Shown: one piece after another, positions 22,971 to 34,218 of the stretch
Layout of the letters: each line of letters starts with the position of its first letter
How positions within the stretch are numbered: the stretch's first letter is position 1
Assembly: GCF_943734655.1 (NCBI RefSeq)
Contig: NC_071355.1
Location: forward strand, 237,116,027 to 237,180,026
Direction: 5' to 3'
Source: Sabethes cyaneus
Taxonomy: Eukaryota > Arthropoda > Insecta > Diptera > Culicidae
Length of the DNA: 64,000 bases
Translations under genes and position numbers: made by a program
The notes under the pieces: generated by a model
Seen by the model: only the letters and a program-made list of their open reading frames with translations
Database searches by the model: none
What the model was told of the DNA's origin: nothing

Positions 22971-23053
22971 GACTTAGCGAAGGTGAGAGTCGAACTCACA
23001 GCTCCCAATCTCTAGTTGAGCGTGTTGTTTAACCAATTACACCACTAAGCCGT
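22971..23053 (-). repeat. tRNA-like sequence (pseudo-tRNA or SINE head)
   Basis: On the minus strand, ggcttagtggtgtaattggt carries an A-box-like motif; gtgag-ttcgact-ctcac forms a perfect 5-bp T-stem with a B-box loop; and ggcttag can pair with ctaagtc at the two ends. The anticodon arm is irregular (gctc...gagc around a 13-nt loop) and five extra bases lie between T-stem and acceptor strand, so a functional tRNA is unlikely. Confidence 0.5.
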
Positions 23054-23567
23054 CTATACTCTGTGGTCTTATATCAAGGTTTTGTTATGACGCTTGCCTG
23101 ATTCTATCATTCATTCGCACATTTATCCAGCGCGAATATATTTTTGTTGACTGTATGTGTATAGTCGGCGTATAGTTTGCCGACTGCTATACGTCGTTGA
23201 AAAGAAAAAGAAAAAAGAAAAATACGTAGTGGATCCTCACACTACATGTAACCGCTGGCTCGAACGGTTATCGACTAACGTTGCTAAGCGCAAACCGAAT
23301 AGCTATATGTCTATCACTTTAAGGGCATTTTGAGTAGTTTTAACCTAGCTTTAACTAAATCCGACCTATTTACAGGTAGAATCATTTAAGAGTGCAAGAA
23401 ATATAAGTATGCTTCGAGGGAACCGTAAAGAGAGAAAACTTTAGGGGAAAGCAACAGAAATGAAGGATAAGAGCATCGTAGATTAGAAGGGGAAATTAAC
23501 ATCCCTTAAGAAATATATTGTAATTAGTAACATGTTAACTAATTGCTGATTATTGTTACTGAATATC

Positions 23568-23710
23568 GGCACCAACTTTTCAAAAGGGCCAATCTGCAAA
23601 ATGTAAACAAACCGAATGAGGGTTATTTTCTGCAGGACTATGATAGGTAAAGAAACGCTCACTCGGTTTGTTTACATTTTGCAGACTGGCCCTTTTGAGT
23701 AGTTGGTGCC
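23568..23710. mobile_element. 143-bp MITE with ~50-bp inverted arms
   Basis: The left arm ggcaccaacttttcaaaagg...aaatgtaaacaaaccga and the right arm tcggtttgtttacatttt...cccttttgagtagttggtgcc are inverted copies with few mismatches. The loop is about 45 bases. AATAT flanks both sides (23562-23566; 23711-23715), a possible 5-bp target duplication with one extra base on the left. Confidence 0.75.
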
Positions 23711-24084
23711 AATATATCTTAAAATGTATTCATTCTTAATAGTAAGCTATCAAATTAACTTTAAGGTCGGTGCTATATATTGCATGTCCAACCATTGGAC
23801 AATAAGTGTCCAACTATAGGACAATACGGTTTCAGAAGTGTTCAACGATTGGGCATTCAAGCGTTGTCAGAAAATCGCATATTTTTCCACGAAAAGCTTA
23901 TTTATTTTGTGAAAATGGCTATGTAATGTGAAAATATTTTGTATCTGATTCAGATTCTCATGTTACTGTCTATTTGTAATTATTTGTTTAGAAAATATCG
24001 TTAAAACTAAAAACACAGTGGCTTAGCTGTGCGATCATTGGCAAATTACCCTAAATAAAAAAAATTCGCTATGTTCAAACAATT

Positions 24085-26060
24085 TTTTTTTCAATTTCGG
24101 GCAGCTTCGCACAAACCAGACCACCATTAGGTGAAAGTACTATATTTTATCTATAAACAAATATTTCCATCAGGAGGAGCACTCCAAAGGAATCTCAGGA
24201 ATGTGTTATTTTTTGATAAATTTTTTTTATAACTCATTAAATATGCATCATCGTGAAAAACAGTCTTCAGAGAAAAAATGTATTTTAGCATACTGAATAA
24301 TTTTGTAGAACAATTGAAAATAATAAAAAAATTGTGTGCAAAGTTATTGAGCATAATTGATTTTTAAGTGCTCCTTTTTGGCACATCATTATATTTCGCA
24401 ACCGGTAAGAAATAAATAGTTACTATATTCAGCAAAATTGCTTATTTTAGTATGCTCTGCAACTTTTTGAAGAATTTTTTTTTTGAAATTTAGGCCATTG
24501 CAAATAATTTTAAAAGTTTTTGTCACCTCCCCCCCTTGGAAATTAGCTTGAAAAATCGGGGGGCAAAAAAATAATTTGTAGGATATAAGATAATTTTTTT
24601 TCATAAAATCAATTATCTGTGGGTTCTACAGCCTGAAAAACTCGAAAAATGTGTGTACGAGTTGAGTTAAAGCTTCTAGCACGAAACAGAAATGGATATT
24701 CGAACAACGGAATTTCCGAAAATAGGCCGAAAAATTTTTCTTTCGTTTTTGTCTTTTTTCGTAGATTTTAGCATGGAAAATAATAACGTATATATTAAAA
24801 GCAAGAATAGATTTGGTTTTCACGTTTAAACTTTAAGAAAAAATGCCTAGAATCAATTTTTTTTGCTCGATTAAAAAATCTCTGTTTTTTTCGCCCCCCC
24901 TCTGCAGTGGCCTAATGCCGGAGGGACAAAAACTTTATAAAATATTTGTAATGGCCTTATTTAAAAAAACAAAAGTTCATATCACCCTAATAGGTGAATT
25001 CACGGTTACCCTGATAGTGCAGAAAGATGCGCTATGTTTTATTATTAAACTTCTCCAAAGACACTATCTAATCTAATCTAATCTCACACTGACGCAGCCA
25101 ATTCTTGAAGGTTTCCTGGAAAATGACGATTACTTGAATCAATCATTTTTCTTTACAACAGCCAGGTCAACTGCGCAGCATGTACAGCAGAGAGAACTCC
25201 AAAGAATCAAAAAATACCTATAATTCCATTAAACTCCTTGAAATCAAGGGGAAGGAAGAAAGCGTAGACCTCCCGTACCAAACGCTTCCCATATACATAG
25301 ATGATTTATTTACAGTCGTTGAGAGTATCTTTGCAATACTCCGGACCCCCAGGGATGAATTAATGGAATTTAGACTAGAAGCCAGGCTGCATTTGGCCAA
25401 GGATATAGCGCCTTACTTCACTCTCTGAAAATAGATTAGTTTGCCAAAAATATTAGTTTAAATCATATAATACTTGAAAATAAAGTCGTGTGGTTTAATG
25501 GTTGCCAAAAACTACATTTGTAAGGTTAGGATCTGAAAACCGCACGATCCCGCACCTCCTAGCTTGGCTACTCATTTATACAAATTGAAGAATTTCCAGG
25601 TATGGCCACGTGGAGGCGGCAAGTAGGGGCTTGGGATGGCTAGAACTATGTTGGGCGCTTCTTCCTACTTGCCTTCCCCATTTCATACCATTAAACTTCT
25701 CCAAAGACACTATGTCTAAAAAATAACTCATTTTTGCGTTAAAGCAAACTATTGTAATTTTGGTGGTTTCATTAGAGTGATACAAATTTTCGTTTATTTA
25801 AATGCGTTCAAAAAGGTATGGTGTATAACACATTTTTCAATTATTTTTTTATGAGATTCCTTCAGAGTACTCCTAACGGAAATATTTTTTTTATAGATAA
25901 AATATAGTACTTTCACCTAAAGTATGGTTTGTGCGAAGCTGCCCGAAATTGTCAAAAAAAATTTGAATATTGCAAATATTTTTTTAAATTTATTTTATAT
26001 CACTTAGGCTTATACAAATTTGAAAAAAAGTTTATGTCGCCCCCCCTTCAAAAATTATCG
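24085..26060. repeat. AT-rich interspersed repeat, copies 2a/2b, partly palindromic
   Basis: 24200-25075 is a long copy in the opposite orientation to 21.6 kb. Its right part (24640-24965: gaaaaatgtgtgtacgagtt, ggaaaataataacgtatata, ttttttttgctcgattaaaa) recurs at 43.35-44.15 kb. In addition, 24088-24215 (cgggcagcttcgcacaaacc, ggtgaaagtactatatttta) is the reverse complement of about 25850-25965, giving a long-range palindrome around an unrelated 25.1-25.8 kb core. No ORF survives. Confidence 0.65.
25130..25428 (+). other. Short open frame behind a splice-like acceptor, function unknown
   Basis: The tract ttttctttacaacag at 25147-25161 looks like a splice acceptor, and 25180-25428 encodes 82 residues, hydrophilic and mixed-charge (SIKLLEIKGKEESVDLPYQT; LRTPRDELMEFRLEARLHLA). 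I recognise no family. It lies inside the repeat mosaic and could be the last exon of an unseen gene, or chance. Confidence 0.2.
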
Positions 26061-26849
26061 AAATTTAAAGCGGCAAAAAAATAAAGTGCAATATTATTAA
26101 GTTGCATTCTTTAGTGATGAGAAGATTTTTTTACAGCTCAACGAGTTTACATCTCTAAATTACCCAATATGTGCAAAGTTAAAGTAAATATCCGGTTAGT
26201 CTCGAACAACTTTCCTTCACCAACTAAGCTTTCTGATTACTGCTACAGGTCACAAGCGACCATTGTGCCTAACCTTTAAATCCCGACGCCGAAAATTGGG
26301 GTGCTTGAAATTTGACTTTTGGCTCCATTTACTTCCAATTTTATTCCATTTTAATTCAACTTGTTTTAAAAGAACCGAATTAGATTGAGGCATCAATAAA
26401 CTAAACAATATATTAGTGAAATTTGGTACCGCTTTTGACGGAGATATTCCGAATTGCTGTGGAATTAAATTTTGCTGTCTAAGGTAGTAGATAAGATTAA
26501 AATAAAAATACAACAAATTGCACACTCCGGAACATCAGCTTTCGGTGCTTTCGGGGTTCCAAATTGATCGTTTTATTTCGTATTGTCCAAGTACCTACCC
26601 CAATTTTGGATGTAAGGGACGAAAAACTTAAAGATACAATGTTTTACCATGCATTGGGCGCATGCAGAAAGGATGTCACTGAACTGTTCGAAAATTTTCT
26701 GACTATTGTCATGTCGTGATTATCATTGGGATCAACGGTGGCCCCGACCATTACATCAAATCAAGTCATGTTAAGTTATATTGCTTTTTAATTGAGCTTT
26801 ATCTGCTTCTGCTTTAAAAATGGAGTTTTAGTATGGAAATGTATGAAAG

Positions 26850-27220
26850 TGGAATTAAATTGGAATAACACTTTCATTGCTAGGCAGTCGAAACAGTCTG
26901 ATCTTATAACAGGACATTGTCGAAACCGCTATCATCTGAAGCTTATGGGGAAACTGCAAGGTGATATATGTCGATTCTGTGGCACAGAAAAAATAGACTC
27001 GGAACATCTGTTATGCCGATGTCTGGCATTTTTCAATTAAAGATCAAGGTTCTTCGACGGAGGGCTGCTAGAAGCCCTGATATTTGGAAAACAACTCCCA
27101 GCGCAGTACTGCACCTCATCCGAAGTGCAGCACCGGACTGGACAAATGCTATTAGTCAAACAATGACAATCGCTTCTGATAGTGGTGCGTTAGCATCCTT
27201 AATATATCAAAGATAAACAC
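26850..27220 (+). mobile_element. LINE 3' fragment with C-terminal zinc motif (R1-like)
   Basis: The frame at 26792-27040 reads SDLITGHCRNRYHLKLMG then CRFCGTEKIDSEHLLCRC, the C-x2-C...H-x4-C finger at the end of R1/jockey-type ORF2 proteins. It continues after a stop and frameshift to about 27215. RT is absent. Dead fragment. Confidence 0.65.
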
Positions 27221-27793
27221 GTTGTTGTTGAGAACCAGCATCAACTGAGGAATGGGCTGATTATCGTATGACTAAAAGGTTGACCAAGAAACAAGCGGTT
27301 TCAAACGTGAATCGTGTGAGAGATTTTTTTCTTAAAAAATGTCGGTAGCATAGCACGTGCGTTCCAAGTAAAAAAGTTGTAGGGACCTTAGTTGCCATTT
27401 TTACGAGAAGATTAGATTCCGATACTATTTCGTGGTTACCGAGTTCTAAACTAGTAAGTGACACAGGTTTGGACTATTATTCAAATCCGAGTGACATACA
27501 AGTAAAAAGCTAAATTCAAATGAAGGTTAACGGGAAATTAGCAGTCATCAACTTTTCGTCGGAAAGCCCAATTTTGGAAGCAGTTTTTGAGCCCAAAAGC
27601 GGAGTTTTGTTCGTAAAATTGTAAATACTGCATTCTTCTTGCGAATTTGAACACTTCAGATATATTTTCATGAACAGTTTAGTCCTTTGTTTAGTTATTG
27701 AAGGTTTGATGTTATTAGTTTGTGGTTATAGCTTTAATTAGATCGTCTTTTCTTTTTAATTGTGCAAATAATTTATTAAACTGCATCATAGTA

Positions 27794-28603
27794 AGGGGCC
27801 ATCCAGATATTACGTGGGCAGTTTAGATTAGAGGGGGGTGGGGGGTATGAAAAAGTCCACGCTTGTCCACGGAAGAGGGGTCCGAAAAAAATGTCCACGT
27901 GGACAAGTTTTTTTTTCATAAACAAAAAAATAGAAATTAGAAATTTTCTTGTAGGAAAGATTAAGCCTGCGTTAGTACATAGGAATGTTGATTGCCAATT
28001 GTTGATTGAAACGTCACAACATTAAATCCACGAATATAACCTGCCTACCAGTCATGTGACTCATTCATCACTTCGCGCTTGCACCGAATGTATATTGCAT
28101 TTTGTCTCTATATCAAATGTAGCTCACCACAAAAGGATTCGCCCTCAGAAAATTTTACGAACCACGTCGGAATGGTCTTGTGTTGTGTTGAAGTCAACTG
28201 CCAAGTTGAGGCACCCTGGTTGGACGTGACTCTTGACTCTTGACGGACTCTTGACGGAGAATCGTCAAACGAAAGACACGCTTAAACGGATATTTTTGAA
28301 GTCGATAATATTTCGCAGTAGACAAGATCGCTATGGACAGAAGAGATAGACTGAATTAGAACGTCCTTTTTACGTAAGCTTTATCCTTATTTTTTTAGTA
28401 ATTACTGAATAAATCAAGTTGAAAAGGAAATTTGGCGTCATGCATTTATGTTTGTTGAATTTTAGATAAGAAAAAAATGTCCACGTGGACAAACAGGGGA
28501 GGGGGGTGCGGGTTGAGCCAATGTCCACGGTTGTCCACGGTGGGAGAACGGGGGGGTTTGAAAATTGGTATTTTTCTGTCCACGTGGTATCTGGATGGCC
28601 CCT
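27794..28603. mobile_element. 810-bp TIR element with AGGGGCCATCCAGATA ends
   Basis: The left end AGGGGCCATCCAGATATTAC matches the reverse complement of the right end (AGGGGCCATCCAGATACCAC). Subterminal motifs gtccacggttgtccacgg and atgtccacgtggacaa repeat near both ends (27860-27905 and 28478-28540), and G-runs (ggggggtgggggg) lie at similar distances. No ORF: non-autonomous. Superfamily not assigned. Confidence 0.75.
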
Positions 28604-28799
28604 AAGCATAATTTCAGTTTGTTTCACTAAAATTTTTGCATCCAAAAATGATTGTAAATCAGTTCGAAAACAGTACCTTAATGTCAGCCTAATCGTCATA
28701 AAACGATCCCACTTGTGTGTTTATTACAATCACCCATTTAACTACACATATTTAGTGCGCACAGGTCATCTGAATCTTTGCTTTGGCCCGGCTCCAATA

Positions 28800-31250
28800 A
28801 ATCCGCTTTAAGCGCCAAGTGCTTTGAAGTGGTGCACTGTGTTGCGCTGTGCTGCGTGCGGAAGCAAGCGGCACACAAGGTGGTACGTAGAGTCGGAAAA
28901 ATTTCATCCGATCGTCGATTCGATGCTGATCTTTTGCTGAGTTGAGTACATATTTTCCTCTGTGTTTGTAGATTTAAGAGTCGGTATGCAAACATCAGCA
29001 TTCCGAAATCGTCATTCAGCGTCGTCGCGTTTTTAGTTTGCTATCCAAAAACGGCTGGCTGGCTGACTGGCTGGCAGGGTTTAAGCAGGCGAGCGAGGGT
29101 AAGTTCACGGTAGGGGGGCACGTTGCTGAGCTCTTTTTTCGCCGCTGGCAGTAATTATATTTTAAACGAAATTTAGCTGTCTCAAAGTGAGGGCACTTAC
29201 TGGTCGCGAACGGTCGTATTTTATCGCTAGTTCCGTGGTGGTGGAAAATTTCCGGAAAAAAGGGAATCCGCGCGGTGCGCGTTCGCCTGCGAGGTTCACG
29301 TGTGAGACGAGATCCGAAATCCGGCATGATTCAGGCCAACCGAGTGTGTTCGGCGATGAGCTCTAAAGTTGTTCGAATAATTTGTTGCTGATGCGTTCGG
29401 TTACGGACGACGACAGCGGCAGGAAGAAGCTCACTCGATAGTCGATTTCAAAGAGACAGAGAGAGAGGGAGAGGGTCTGGCTGGCACAACAACCCGGCAC
29501 TGTCGTGAAAGAGGAGAAAAAACGCGCTCGCATCGTTTGGAGTTGAATGCCGCAACGGGTTGTTCCATCTACCGTCACATGCAGCAGGAAAACGGCTTAA
29601 AAATAAATCTCTTATTCGGGTGAACGAATACTTGTGGAAATATTTTTCGCATCACTCAATCGACGGCAATAAAAATACGATTAGCAGGTTCCTAACCAGA
29701 AGCCCCTGCGGATCCAGTGCGGCGAAAATGGTTCCCATGAATCAAAATTATGTAGTCCTGATTTGGTATACGATCATGGTGCTAGTGTTGATTTATTTGT
29801 TTGTATTCTCGCAGTGACGACTGCAATTTGTTAGGATTCGGAAATGGCCCCGCAAAGCCACGGTTCCGACGCGTAGGATGGTAGAGGAAAAGCTAGACTT
29901 TTTTTTGCACAATTTTTGTAGCAGGTTAAGGTTGATTTTTTGCCATGAACTTTCACTTATACTTACACATTCACACCAGCACTCACATGACACAATTTGT
30001 ACAAGCATAATTTTAGCAGGTAAATTTGTAGTTTGTAATTTGAAGAAAGCGGTTTTGATGTGATTTAGAGATTATTACAAACGACTTCACCTCCCGAAAG
30101 GGCCTTCTGCCAGCAGCGGTCTAGAGTAGTTGCAACATTCCTGTCGGGATTAAGGGAGAAAGACACTAAACTCACAATTTTAGACATATTTAGTCAATAC
30201 ACAGCATTCATCGCAAGCTTCGAGTCTTCGATGCGAAGGGAAGAACGTCGACACCGGATTAATAGACAACTAGCGTATGGCAATTAGCTTGAAATTAGAA
30301 ATTACATATCACATCGTCACATTAGTCTTTACCTTGACGAAAGATGCAATTATACAATGTTGGAAATACATTGCACCATCATCGTCTTCGTCGTCGCGAT
30401 TTGCTCCATTCCCCAGGATAATGGTGGAAAACTCGTGGCCACTAGGAAAAACGCACAGCCACAACGAATGCAATAGTCACATAATTAATAATTTTAATCT
30501 GCATATATAAATAAACCATGCACCGAAGCGTCGTCGTCGTCGTCGTCGTATGGAAGCTAAGCTAATGTGGCCAGGGCACAACACATAAACAAGCACCGGC
30601 AAACACGCCACCAGCGCATCATCATCTTCATCCTGTCCAACCGGAGAAGTCAACCGCGGTTTGCCATTTCGTCGGCATTAGACTTGTTGGTGGTCTCCCT
30701 CTGGAGAATAATTGCCAACCGGTGCGGACTAAGACTTGCGGCTCGACAGTTGCTCGGAAGTCGTCTAGTTGTGCACACCGTCGTCGTCGTCATCGGCGGC
30801 GTCGTCGTCTTCTAAAGCGTCCTGCATGTATCGCTCCCGCTAGTCAAGGAAAAAAATCTCTCCGAATCGGGGCCTAGTAGGCGGTGCAGCACAGCGGAAA
30901 TGACACTGAAACCGAAAGTGTAAGTGCCTTCTGTCAGTGTTTGCGTTTGGGTGAAATTTTGAAAAATAATTCAGAAAAAAACACGCTGACAAAAATTCGG
31001 TAGTTCAGTTTTCACGAACATGGTCAAGGATTTCGGTGCTTAATCGAGCGCGTTTTTCGGCGGTGAAAATAAGTGCAATATTATATATAGGCGTAGAGTA
31101 TCGTCATTTCCGTTTGTTTTCAAAGTGAATCGTTCGGCGATTTGTCATGTGAGCAGAATTTCCGCAGTCCCACATGATGGTGCACGGCGTTTACGGGCGA
31201 AGAAAAACAGCTCTGAATGCGACTGCGAGGTTATAATTCATTGCCAATAG
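28800..31250 (+). promoter_or_regulatory. GC-richer promoter/leader-like region with splice donors
   Basis: For about 2.4 kb the base composition rises, CpGs are common, and recognisable transposons are absent, in contrast to both sides. Good donor sites occur at 29099 (GAGG|GTAAGTTC) and 30920 (GAAAGT|GTAAGT). (CGT)n runs lie at 30528-30549 and 30777-30810. This is what a mosquito transcription start region with long 5' leaders looks like. Start sites cannot be fixed. It may serve the micropeptide ORF inside it or the Pix-like gene downstream. Confidence 0.4.
29728..29817 (+). CDS. 29-codon membrane micropeptide ORF (candidate)
   Basis: The start ATG sits in a strong insect context (ggcgaaaATGg). 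The peptide has a short polar N-terminus (MVPMNQN), one hydrophobic helix of about 20 residues (from Y8 to F27, rich in V/L/I, including VLVLIYLFVF) and ends SQ. It has no charged residue. Length and layout resemble the sarco/endoplasmic Ca-ATPase micropeptides of arthropods (sarcolamban, 28-29 residues, same LIYL-like helix), but the identity is weak and this is only a comparison. The same frame stays open upstream to 29560 without a better start. It lies in the GC-richer leader-like region, consistent with a transcript that would look non-coding. Alternative: a chance ORF in a 5' leader. Confidence 0.4.
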   Translation: MVPMNQNYVVLIWYTIMVLVLIYLFVFSQ

Positions 31251-32337
31251 GGTTAGTAAATTAATCACTTTCTACACTTTACAGACGATCTGTTGTATTT
31301 CTTTTCACAATTAACCTTGCGCCTCCATCGAGCGACTCTAGTGGCGACGCTTGGTAGTTAGTTTAATTGCTCTCGAATGGTTGAAGAATTTACGTTGAAA
31401 ATTTAATGTACAATTATAGAGAACATAAAATAGTACAAAAAGTCTACTAATGTACCAAAGTAATAGGATGAATTAACCGTAGAAAATAATCTATCAACAA
31501 ACGATCTTTTATAGCCTCGTATAAACACTCTTATAAACAAGAACATAATTATATAACTTGGCGAAACTAATGCCGATAGCGCTGCTTGCCAATAATTTAC
31601 TTTCTTTTTTTTCTGCCAAAAGATGATTAACCAAAAACTGGGAATATAACTTTTCACCGTGAACCGTTGTACGTAATTATTTTTGTGCTACCTTTATGAG
31701 TTTTATTTTTGTTTTATTAAAATACAATCACATGTTTCTCAGTTACCGAACAGCAAGCTGTAACTAGCTGATGTTAAATAAGGAAATTTTTGCCTGCAAC
31801 TAATTTATAGATCTTTATTTTTGGCCTATTCTTTATGGTATGTAAGTGATGCAATCTATTCAGGAAAAATGTTATAAGGCAAAAGTTTTTCATAAAAATT
31901 TTTACAGTGGTGGAAAAATTTACAGAAAAGTTGGAAAACTATAGAACATAGCATTTTTTTTATTATTCTTGATTTATGAACGAAAAATTAACTATCAGTC
32001 ATTTGCCGTCGTTAGTCATTAGTTTTAGGAACGAAAAAAGTTTAACAATTGGCGAACAAGCAAAAAGAAGTTCAAAATTTTTCTTTAAAGTTTTTGTTAA
32101 ACGCTGAGGAAATTTGCTTGAATTTTTATAAAAAAAATGTATATCTGTCGGAGTTTTCTAGAGAAGCGGGAGACCTCAAATTTTTTAAAAATTGCTTCGT
32201 TTATGAATTCGTAAACTACGAATGTGCATAAAATTTCATGAAATTTGAAATTCAAGATAGTCGGGCGGTTGTGAATATGCTTTTGTGTCAGCAGTTTTAA
32301 ATCGTAGTATTTTGCTGGTTTGGGATTATATAATTCA
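31251..32337. other. No supported gene
   Basis: AT-rich sequence with short open frames lacking features. Confidence 0.35.
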
Positions 32338-32413
32338 CTGAAGTTTTTGGAGCATCTGAGTAGAATACGAAACCTGGAAATAAATAAAAAGATTCTTTTT
32401 ATTTAATTTCCAG
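32338..32413. mobile_element. 76-bp insertion with 13-bp target duplication and terminal palindrome
   Basis: The block is flanked by identical 13-bp copies of attatataattca (32325-32337 and 32414-32426). Its last 40 bases (ctggaaataaataaaaagat...tttatttaatttccag, 32374-32413) form a near-perfect palindrome. The phrase gtagaatacgaaacctggaa before the palindrome recurs at 63930-63950, so this is a dispersed unit. Confidence 0.65.
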
Positions 32414-32426
32414 ATTATATAATTCA

Positions 32427-34210
32427 TCAAGCAGTGGAAGGTTTGTCCACATCGGCCAAATCAACGAGTGTCTTTCATGGAAGTCGGTTGCCTAGAAACT
32501 TTGCATTTCTGAGTATGTTCCATGATCGAAGGGGATGCCAAAAGCTATCTCGCGCAGCCATGTTTTTCAAGATAATTGCCAAATAGTCCTGTCTCAGGAA
32601 TCTCGGAATGTCTATCGGTATTCAATGACTGCTCGCGCGTTATATAAGTCAAACACGCGCTTGGATTATTCCATGGGAACGGAACGTTCCCCCGATCATC
32701 CGTGTTGAGAATTGCGTTGACAAACTAACAGTGCCTTGTAAGCACCTGACTTGAAGTACCTGAAGTGCCTGACAGTTTCCTCGTATCGTCGGTAAATGAG
32801 TAGGATTAAACTTCTCATTCGTTTTTTAGGCGGCGGAAGAAATACAATGTGCTTAAAAAACCAGTGCTGGTGGAGTTTGAAATACATAAGTCGCATGCTT
32901 AATAAGAGGATTGTGCTATATAGGGTAACTCATCTATTTTGGACAGTGCGTTACGTGTTCTCTATTTTGGACATTTACGGCAAAATCAAATGGCAATATC
33001 CAAAATAAAATACGCGTAACGCATTATCCGAGATAGTTGTGGTGTTTGAGTTTTGGCCAGGGTTTGTATATAAGCAATCTTAATGCTTATAAAACGTATA
33101 TTAACAGTGTTGATGCATAGAAGCATTAACGTAAATCAGCCTTAAAGAAAGCAATATATGCGATAACGTAACAATATAATGCATTTAGTCAATTGCATTA
33201 AAACGAGCCGTAAATGTTGATAAACTTGTACTTGACTTGAAGTCATTGACTTCTTATTTTGCTATTCTACGGCCACTATTCGCGCCCTCTTCCACCTAAC
33301 GGATGCCGTTTTTTCTACTCTATTGGTAATGCAGGACAAGTAGCTATGATATGAGATGGAATATCAACAAGATTTAAATACGACTAATTTCAACTCACTC
33401 AATCACGTCCGCTATGGTTTAGATAGCAAAGGTGCAAGGAAACGAATGAGGTTGCTTGACTAACACCCGGTTAGAGCTCTGTCTAGGTGGTAACATTATT
33501 CAACCTAAAAATAAAAAATAAGAAAACTTATCCAATTTAATTCTGCTATGTGTATTTTATTCAATGACAGATACGTATTTCGCCTACGACTTGCAGGCTT
33601 CCTCAGTGTCTGTTTTCGAAGTTCGTCATTCTACTAAGACGCTCCAAAAACTTCAGTCAACATTATTCAGCATTTCAAAAAATGGTTCTGTTTATCCTGA
33701 AAAAAGTCGCTTGCTTTTTTAGTTTTTTAAATCGCCGACCGAATCTATTTTTATTTTCCATAACAAGCAAACGATATGCCGTCGATACGTCTATAATGTA
33801 GACAAAATTATTGAAACGTAAATTAAGCCTCAAACAAACACTAATAATGTTTATTGAATGCTTGTGGCGTAGCATTTTAATAACCTGCTATTTCGCCTTT
33901 TTAGCATTATGTGAGTTCTACAGAAGTATATAAAGAAAAATAAGCTTTTAATCATAGTTCTGTATGCTTATACAATGTTGTCAAAGAACTAGTGTTTAGT
34001 GCTTACTGGTTACTTGGGTCAGGGGCTTGGTTTTGGTTACAGACCGAACCAAATTCTTATATAGCAGATTTATTTCTTGAGGAGACGTAACCAATTAAAA
34101 TTTTAAAAAATTACCATTTCTTCATATTTAGATTCTATAGAATTTTCCGCTTATTTTGATAATAATTTTGTATTGATTCGGCCACGGGAAGTGGATGAAA
34201 AACAATCATA
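32427..34210. repeat. No gene; interspersed repeat at 33505-33620
   Basis: Mostly featureless AT-rich sequence. The segment ataagaaaacttatccaatt and following bases (33520-33560) recur in reverse complement at 43877-43930 and in direct form at the window end (63968-63998). It continues into gatacgtatttcgcctacga, cttgcaggcttcctcagtgt here. Confidence 0.5.
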
Positions 34211-34218
34211 CACCTAAG

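Noticed and set aside
22971..23053. Functional tRNA gene
   Set aside because: T-arm and end pairing are good, but the anticodon arm is malformed and extra bases separate the T-stem from the acceptor strand; more likely a SINE head or pseudo-tRNA.
25130..25428. Terminal exon of a protein-coding gene
   Set aside because: There is an acceptor-like tract and an 82-residue frame, but no recognisable domain and no upstream exon; kept only as a low-confidence item.
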